This document shows, in pieces, positions 58,680-64,000 of a stretch of 64,000 bases of DNA (position 1 is its first letter; every line of letters begins with the position of its first letter). The notes beneath the pieces were generated by a model. That model had not been told where the DNA came from. It ran no database searches and saw only the letters and a list, made by a program, of their open reading frames with translations. Source of the DNA: Halotia branconii CENA392 (GTDB taxonomy: Bacteria; Cyanobacteriota; Cyanobacteriia; Cyanobacteriales; Nostocaceae); contig NZ_CP124543.1 in assembly GCF_029953635.1 (NCBI RefSeq), positions 5,311,455-5,375,454 on the forward strand. Direction: 5' to 3'. The translations under genes were made by a program, and so were the position numbers.

Positions 58680-59777
58680 ATGAATGTAGTCATCATTGGT
58701 TGTGGTGTAGTTGGGGCTGCGATCGCCTATGAACTAAGTCAAGTTAAAGGATTAAAAATCACAGTTATTGACCGTCAGCCACCCGCCCAAGCCTCTACAG
58801 GTGCGGCTCTTGGAGTTTTGATGGGCGTAATCAGCCACAAAATTAAGGGCAAAGCTTGGCAGATGCGACAAACTAGCATCCAACGTTACGAAACCTTAAT
58901 TCCTGAATTAGAAGCTTTAACAGGTACTAAAATTCCTTTCAACCGCCAAGGAATCCTTAGCCTTTGCCTAGAAGCAGAAAATTTCCCAGCGTGGGAAAAA
59001 TTAGTAGAAACTCGCCATTCTCAAGGCTGGCAATTAGAAATTTGGAACACAGCGAAACTCAAAGATTTCTGTCCTCAAGTTAATAACACTCAAATTACTG
59101 GTGCTGTCTATTCTCCTCAAGACCGTCAGCTTGATCCAACTGCTTTAACATTAGCTTTAGTTGCGGCTGCTCAAAACAAAGGTGTTAATTTCAAATTTGG
59201 TGTGAATGTTTTAGATGTGCCAACACCAAAACGAAACCATCTACAAGAACCTGTCAAATGTTTTTCCGTGGAAACTACAGAGGGAAAAATTACCACAGAT
59301 TGGGTTGTAATTGCCGCCGGACTAGGTTCGACACCATTGACGGCACAGTTAAACCAAATAATTGATATTCGTCCTGTTTTGGGGCAAGCATTACAAGTAC
59401 ATTTAGGGCATCCCCTAGGTAATCCCGACTTCCAACCAGTAATTACAGGTAATGATGTGCATATCGTTCCTGTGGGTGGCAAAGATTATTGGATAGGGGC
59501 AACGGTGGAATTTCCCCACAATAGCAATGAAATCACAGCCGATCGCGAATTACTAGAATCTGTCAAACAACAAGCGATCGCATTTTGCCCAGAGTTAGCC
59601 ACAGCAACCATTATCCGCACTTGGTCAGGCTTACGTCCTCGTCCTGAAGGTCGTCCCGCCCCAATTATCAGTAAACTCCTAGGATTTAGTAATATCCTCC
59701 TCGCCACCGGACATTATCGCAACGGCGTTTTACTAGCACCAGCAACAGCTGCCGCGATTCGTGAGATGATTATCTAA
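58680..59777 (+). CDS. FAD-dependent amino-acid oxidase-like (DAO family)
   Basis: A 365-residue flavoprotein with an N-terminal FAD motif (VVIIGCGVVGAAIAYELS) and a second Rossmann strand (ITVIDRQ). It is similar in layout to glycine/D-amino-acid oxidases: IGATVEF and FAD-binding ATGHYRNGVLLAPATA near the C-terminus, where the YRNG and GHYR motifs are typical. Substrate undetermined; the gene could be a glycine oxidase (ThiO-like). No thi gene nearby was seen. Confidence 0.85.
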   Translation: MNVVIIGCGVVGAAIAYELSQVKGLKITVIDRQPPAQASTGAALGVLMGVISHKIKGKAWQMRQTSIQRYETLIPELEALTGTKIPFNRQGILSLCLEAENFPAWEKLVETRHSQGWQLEIWNTAKLKDFCPQVNNTQITGAVYSPQDRQLDPTALTLALVAAAQNKGVNFKFGVNVLDVPTPKRNHLQEPVKCFSVETTEGKITTDWVVIAAGLGSTPLTAQLNQIIDIRPVLGQALQVHLGHPLGNPDFQPVITGNDVHIVPVGGKDYWIGATVEFPHNSNEITADRELLESVKQQAIAFCPELATATIIRTWSGLRPRPEGRPAPIISKLLGFSNILLATGHYRNGVLLAPATAAAIREMII

Positions 59778-59810
59778 TAATTAACTCTCATTAAAAAATA
59801 CCTCTGTCTT

Positions 59811-59851
59811 GAAAAGTTTGTTACGGAGGGAAACCCTCCTGACAACTTTTC
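59811..59851. repeat. Stem-loop between oxidase and hydrolase genes
   Basis: GAAAAGTT and AACTTTTC flank GGAGGGAAACCCTCC, giving one long hairpin of two stems (59811-59851). It is a dispersed-type hairpin and may terminate the oxidase transcript. Confidence 0.65.
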
Positions 59852-59902
59852 GCTGCGCCTCTGCGTGAGACATTTACATCCAAAATCCAGGAAAATAATA
59901 GC

Positions 59903-60754
59903 GTGTCATCAACAGAACATAAAATAACAGTAGATTCTTTAGAATGGTTTTATCGTGAATCTTTACCGATTGGCAGAACTGACCTATTACCTGTAATCCT
60001 ACTACATGGTTTAGTATCTCAAAGTTACAGCTGGCGGCATATTTTACCAGCTTTAGCAGCCCAGGGAACAAGAGCGATCGCACCTGATTGGATCGGTTAT
60101 GGTTTTTCTGCACATCCCGAAAAACGAGACTTTGCCTACACACCCGCTGTCTTTATTACAGCCCTAGAAAAATTTATCAAAGCGTTAGAAATTGAGCGCT
60201 TTTCTTTAGTTGTCCAAGGATTTTTAGGCTCTGTAGGATTACAGTATGCCTTACGTCACCCTGAACAAATTGCCAACTTAGTTATTCTCAATACACCAAT
60301 TTCTACTACTGCCAAATTACCCTGGAAAATTAAACAAATGGGTTTACCCTTAGCAGGTGAAATGATGACCCAAGACCCCTTATTAGTTGACCGAACTTTA
60401 GAAGGTGGTAGCCGTTACCGCATCGAAGATCGAGATTTGGATGTTTATCGTAAACCTTATTTGAAAAGTTCTGCTCCTGGGCGTGGTCTGTTGGCAACTA
60501 TTCGTAACTTGCAACTTGAAACCGCAATGGCAGAAATCGAATCTGGTTTTAAACAATGGCAAAAACCAATTCTTTTACAATGGGGTGTAATTGACCCTTG
60601 GTTATCTGTAGAAATGGCACAAAATTTTGCAGATTCTGTACCAAATGCAGAAATAATCAAACTTAACAACGTTGGGCATTATCCTCAAGAACACTATCAC
60701 AAAACGATTCTAGAAGATATGTTGCCTTTTGTGCGTCGCACTGAATCTAGCTAA
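59903..60754 (+). CDS. Alpha/beta-fold hydrolase homologue lacking the nucleophile
   Basis: A 283-residue alpha/beta-hydrolase-fold protein related to haloalkane dehalogenase/epoxide hydrolase types. It has ILLHGLVSQSYSWRHI (oxyanion loop), DWIGYGFSAHP and a His in NNVGHYPQEHYHK. The nucleophile elbow, where related enzymes read QDWG or GxSxG, reads VVQGFLGSVG; alignment on GLQYALRHPE puts Gly at the nucleophile position. A late acid in IDPWLSVEM is present. It may be inactive or act in another way. The start is GTG with AGGAAA upstream. Confidence 0.75.
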   Translation: MSSTEHKITVDSLEWFYRESLPIGRTDLLPVILLHGLVSQSYSWRHILPALAAQGTRAIAPDWIGYGFSAHPEKRDFAYTPAVFITALEKFIKALEIERFSLVVQGFLGSVGLQYALRHPEQIANLVILNTPISTTAKLPWKIKQMGLPLAGEMMTQDPLLVDRTLEGGSRYRIEDRDLDVYRKPYLKSSAPGRGLLATIRNLQLETAMAEIESGFKQWQKPILLQWGVIDPWLSVEMAQNFADSVPNAEIIKLNNVGHYPQEHYHKTILEDMLPFVRRTESS

Positions 60755-60761
60755 CATAAAA

Positions 60762-61708
60762 TCATAATGGAGGCTGAAGTGCTAACTTTGCCAGTTTTGG
60801 GCTGTAATATCCAGCAATTTTTTTAGCGATCGCATCTGGTCGAGAAATCTTGTCTAAATTGCACAATAAAATTACAGTAATATGATCATCAATAAAACGG
60901 GTAATATTACTGGCAAATCCCAAGATCGAACCGTTGTGACCAACCACACGACGATCATCATAATTGAATATCCACCAACCTAAACCTGCTACATATTTGA
61001 GCTTTTCCCAATTATTACCCTGACTTGGTGGATGGGGAGTCCACATTAAATCAAGGGTTGATTGTTTAAGCAGAGTTGCATTGTTAAGTGCTTGTTCCCA
61101 CTTCGCCATATCTGCAATACTAGAAAGTTGCCCTCCAGCTGAATATGTGACAGAAGGACTGTAATAAGGTTTGTTAATCAGTTTATGATTTAACAAACGG
61201 TAGCCAGCAGCCCGATGAGACACAATGTTTTGGGGATTATTCATCCCCGTTGCATTCATTCCTAACGGTAAAAAAATGCGATCGCGCAACAAATCTTCAT
61301 AAAATTGTCCAGTGATCTGTTCCAGCATCAAGCCCAGTAGATAGTAGCCTGTATTGTCATAGGCGCTAAATTCACCTGGCTGAAACTTTAGGGGTAAATC
61401 ACGAACTAAAGCTAAAATTTCTGGTTTAGATAAATCAAGACGGGTAATTTCCCAGTAGTTGGAAGCATCAGTATAACTGGGAATCCCAGACTGATGAGAC
61501 AGAATATGCTTAACGGTGACACTTTGCCAAGCTAAGGGTAAATCATCAAGATAATTGGCGATCGCTTCGTCTAGCGAAATTACTTTTGCTTCTACCAACA
61601 TCATCATCAGGGTAGCGGTGAACGTTTTACCAATAGAAGCAATTTCATAAACTGTGTGTTCGGTTGCGGCCACGAAATGTTCTATATTCGCCAACCCATA
61701 GCCTTTAA
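60762..61708 (-). pseudogene. Serine hydrolase (beta-lactamase fold), 3' part split by IS
   Basis: C-terminal ~310 codons of a class C beta-lactamase-like/DD-peptidase-like serine hydrolase. It keeps the SxxK nucleophile motif (IASIGKTFTA), a YSAG-type motif (VTYSAGGQLSS) and a HNGS block (VVGHNGSILG). The N-terminus was cut off by the IS at 61709-63098; removing the IS plus one TTAA copy joins the frame to the fragment at 63099-63198, giving EPVLIKGYGLANIEH. A downstream TTG at 61694 could still start a shorter protein. Confidence 0.9.
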
Positions 61709-63098
61709 CCCTCTTTTGTCACTCTAGGCAGAGGAAAAATAGAAATAAGAGATATTGAAGTTTTGAAAAATTGAGCAAGTCAGATTATTAACAATCATTT
61801 GAAGTTGAAAAAATCCCTCAGATAGCTTAGGGACTGTAAAGACCGCTAACCAAGGTTTAATTAAGTTAAATAATGTAAATGGCTGAAGTATCAAACGGAG
61901 GTTATTCAGAATACTATTCCAACCATTGCCTTGATTCCACCCAGGATGTGATGAAAATCTAGATTCAGATTGTGGTGGTAATTTTAGCAGTTGTTCGGAA
62001 TGAAGACTAACCAACAGATAGGCACTAAAAACAATTTCCCACCACTTCTCTATTTGTGAATAATGAGTTAGGCGAAAATCTGCCCATCCTAATTCATTTT
62101 TACTTTGTTTTAAACCATATTCTACCCAAGTTCTTAAACCATAAAAATTGCCCACATCTCTTGGAGTAATCTCTGGATATTTACTCATGACATACCAAGT
62201 CGTGTTTTTTGGAAGAACTTCAATATCCGTTGTTATTTGCCAATACCTTACTTCCGATTTTTTGCCACATATTATCTCTCTAATATATCTATTCTCTGAA
62301 CTTAAATCCGAGAAAACACGCTTGAATCTTTGCCAATCTGAGTATTTTACTTTTGAGTCTGTAATTCCCCATGCTCTATGGTTTGAGCGAATCGCTACAA
62401 TAAAATTAAGATTTAATTCATTTAGTACGCTTAAAAAACTTTTACTACTTTCACCATATAAACTATCCGCCAGCACCAGATTGAATCTAAACCCCATCGA
62501 CCGCAATTTTCTTATCATTATCCCGGCGATTTCGGGTTTGGTTAAATATTTCTCTCCTGGTTGTAGTCTTTCCCTCGGTTTATATACTTCAAATATTAGA
62601 GGAAACGTCATTCCAGATAAGACTGCATATGCTGTAACCGCCACAATACCGTTATCTGTTTTACCTAAATTTCCAATGTACTGTCGTTTCACATAATCAG
62701 TCGTATTTCCTTTTTTCTTATCCCCTGTCTCATCAATTATTAGTATGATTGGGCGACCTTGAAGTATATATAATATTAATTCTAACCTTTGCCTCCTTAA
62801 TTCTTGTACATCCCAGGGTGATTCTGTTAAAAAATGGTGTAATGCTTGATGATTATCTAGCCCTACAATTTTCGCTATTTCCGGTAAAGTTTTACGTTTT
62901 ATATCAGAAACACATCCCATGTGTAGGTACTTAAAAGCTTCAAAGCTTCTAACTTCTGGAAAGAGGTTTTGATACAAATGGCAGTATTCGTCCACAAATT
63001 TTACTGTGGGTGCGCTTCGGCGAGGCTCAACCATACTCTCTGTCTGGTGTTTTTGCGATCGCTCCTAATTATACTTTGTCGAGAGTGATAAAAGAGGG
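61709..63098 (-). mobile_element. IS701-like insertion sequence, complete
   Basis: A 1390-bp element. The ends CCCTCTTTTGTCACTCT (61709-61725) and GAGTGATAAAAGAGGG (63083-63098) are inverted repeats with one mismatch. A direct repeat TTAA stands on each side (61705-61708 and 63099-63102), as from a 4-bp target duplication. It carries one transposase gene and interrupts a beta-lactamase-fold gene. The good state of both ends suggests a young insertion. Confidence 0.92.
61724..63034 (-). CDS. IS701-family DDE transposase
   Basis: A 436-residue DDE transposase. The N-terminus has SFEAFKYLHMGCVSDIKRK and LPEIAKIVGLDNHQALHHFL (DNA-binding part). The DDE core is visible as first Asp in ILIIDETGDKKKG, second in LADSLYGES, and Glu in LRTWVEYGLKQSKNELGW. 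The stop codon lies in the left terminal repeat. It appears intact and may be active. A remnant of a similar gene lies at 6798-6896. Confidence 0.93.
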   Translation of the reverse strand: MVEPRRSAPTVKFVDEYCHLYQNLFPEVRSFEAFKYLHMGCVSDIKRKTLPEIAKIVGLDNHQALHHFLTESPWDVQELRRQRLELILYILQGRPIILIIDETGDKKKGNTTDYVKRQYIGNLGKTDNGIVAVTAYAVLSGMTFPLIFEVYKPRERLQPGEKYLTKPEIAGIMIRKLRSMGFRFNLVLADSLYGESSKSFLSVLNELNLNFIVAIRSNHRAWGITDSKVKYSDWQRFKRVFSDLSSENRYIREIICGKKSEVRYWQITTDIEVLPKNTTWYVMSKYPEITPRDVGNFYGLRTWVEYGLKQSKNELGWADFRLTHYSQIEKWWEIVFSAYLLVSLHSEQLLKLPPQSESRFSSHPGWNQGNGWNSILNNLRLILQPFTLFNLIKPWLAVFTVPKLSEGFFQLQMIVNNLTCSIFQNFNISYFYFSSA

Positions 63099-63198
63099 TT
63101 AATCAAAACAGGTTCACCTTCCTGCACCACAGCAATAGAGAGTCCCGGAATCTGATTTTGAGCCATTATTTCCAGAATGTAGTCATCAATAATCAAAT
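63099..63198 (-). pseudogene. 5' fragment of the split serine hydrolase gene
   Basis: Reads, from a TTG at 63198 (with CGAGG upstream) or an ATG at 63166, DDYILEIMAQNQIPGLSIAV then EGEPVLI. It is the N-terminal part of the serine hydrolase whose remaining body lies at 60762-61708. A TTAA repeat follows at the IS junction. Upstream, the frame stays open for ~50 bases without a clear start. Confidence 0.85.
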
Positions 63199-63455
63199 TA
63201 GCCTCGTTTTTGTTGTAAGCTGTTAATTTAAACTTATCTACAACCCAAAACTGTCAAAGATTAATAGCTACTCTCATCCATAGACTTGCCTTTACTACTA
63301 AATTGGTTGAAGTCAAAGAAAAATATTGTCGTGATAATTCACACTTCTTTATCAATTACCGCATAAGGTTTTGTCGTAACCTAGTAATGAGAGTACTTGC
63401 AGCCATTGAGGCTATTACTACTTTAAAACAAGTTGATCAAGGCAGGTTACAATTC

Positions 63456-64000
63456 ATGGCTTATTCGTGGTTTAAAGCGTTTCATATTATCGGTATTGTA
63501 GTTTGGTTTGCTGGGTTGTTCTACCTAGTGCGTCTGTTTATCTATCATGTTGAAGCTAACCAAGAACCCGAACCAGCACGCACGATACTGAAGAATCAGT
63601 ATCAAATTATGGAAAAACGCCTTTACCACATCATTACTACCCCAGGAATGTTGGTAACTGTAGCAATGGCGATTGGTTTACTCAGTACTGAACCAGAAGT
63701 TTTAAAAGAAGGTTGGCTGCACTTCAAGCTGCTATTTGTGGCTATTTTGCTGGGTTATCATCATTATTGTGGTCGGCTGATGAAGAAGTTAGCTGCTGAT
63801 GAATGTCGGTGGAGTGGTCAGCAGTTGCGGGCTTTAAACGAAGCACCTACAGTTATGTTGGTAGTGATTGTATTGCTAGCTGTATTTAAGAATAATTTGC
63901 CTACAGATATAACAGCCTGGGCAATTTTTGGCATGATTATTTTGATGGCAGTCACTATTCAGCTTTACGCCAAAAAACGTAGGTTAGATAAAGAAAAGTT
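63456..64000 (+). CDS. hemJ: HemJ-type protoporphyrinogen oxidase, 3' truncated by window
   Basis: The reading opens with MAYSWFKAFHIIGIVVWFAG and runs to the window end (181 codons, no stop). It is a four-helix membrane protein of the HemJ family (UPF0093), oxidising protoporphyrinogen IX to protoporphyrin IX in heme and chlorophyll synthesis in most cyanobacteria. The conserved His of FHIIGI, the HVEANQEPEPARTILKNQY loop and GYHHYCGRL (His) are visible. An in-frame ATG at 63387 would add 23 residues, but the family normally starts at MAY. Confidence 0.92.
   Translation, partial: MAYSWFKAFHIIGIVVWFAGLFYLVRLFIYHVEANQEPEPARTILKNQYQIMEKRLYHIITTPGMLVTVAMAIGLLSTEPEVLKEGWLHFKLLFVAILLGYHHYCGRLMKKLAADECRWSGQQLRALNEAPTVMLVVIVLLAVFKNNLPTDITAWAIFGMIILMAVTIQLYAKKRRLDKEK

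Noticed and set aside
62148..62696. 182-codon plus-strand open reading in the IS
   Set aside because: Antisense of the DDE transposase core; no known IS701 elements carry such a gene.
1..64000. CRISPR array
   Set aside because: No set of equal-length direct repeats with unique spacers was found; all tandem arrays are heptamers, 36-, 45- or 120-bp contiguous repeats.

Overview
The window is chromosomal DNA of a filamentous, probably heterocyst-forming cyanobacterium (order Nostocales, Nostoc/Anabaena-like). The evidence is dense HIP1 octamers (GCGATCGC); photosynthesis genes (psbN, psbH, a CyanoQ-type psbQ, a high-light-inducible protein, ycf23, a HemJ-type protoporphyrinogen oxidase); many heptamer tandem repeats of the STRR type; xisH/xisI genes; an RRM RNA-binding protein gene next to rpsU; and an IS701-like insertion sequence. 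Species cannot be fixed from sequence alone.

Layout. 0-6.7 kb: geranylgeranyl-reductase-like oxidoreductase, MscS channel, pyrH-frr operon, redoxin, alpha/beta hydrolase. 6.8-10.6 kb: an accessory island of six small genes, all on the minus strand, encoding double-glycine-leader peptides. Three share almost the same leader and 5' UTR, and the spacers repeat as modules of about 0.7-0.8 kb. No maturation enzyme or transporter is in the window. 11-17.8 kb: tRNA-Arg(ACG), moaC, several small conserved proteins, a Nif11-domain peptide, a lipase-like hydrolase and a PlsC acyltransferase. 17.9-26.9 kb: GH38 mannosidase, psbN/psbH, tatA, pth, rpsU, rsmI, a PfkB kinase and a CysQ-like phosphatase. 27-31.8 kb: xisHI, a secreted coiled-coil protein, rbp-rpsU and an exported trypsin-like protease. 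32-39.4 kb: a giant exported TPR-CHAT protein with 16 nearly identical 40-residue repeats, then an XPB-like helicase with a DUF790 (Bax1-like) partner. 39.9-50 kb: hybrid histidine kinase, a proline/serine-rich membrane protein, a SucCD-like pair whose alpha subunit lacks the catalytic histidine, a Ser/Thr kinase and a Hlip. 51-60.8 kb: WD40 protein, Trk/Ktr potassium uptake pair, miaB, Uma2 nuclease, ycf23, psbQ, an amino-acid oxidase and an alpha/beta hydrolase whose nucleophile appears lost. 60.8-64 kb: a beta-lactamase-fold gene split by a 1.39-kb IS with TTAA duplication, then hemJ running off the end.

The best candidate for an undescribed system is the peptide island at 6.97-10.6 kb. 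Related leaders are fused to very different cores: a Gly/Tyr/Phe 12-residue repeat, an eight-Cys core, two paralogous five-Cys cores, and two unrelated ones. A common 5' UTR hairpin and SD module precede several of the genes. Other items worth checking are the His-less SucD homologue, the exported TPR-CHAT protein beside an exported trypsin-like protease, and low-complexity G-rich intergenic repeats that have entered coding regions. Short dispersed repeats (MITE-like and heptamer arrays) fill most long intergenic gaps.
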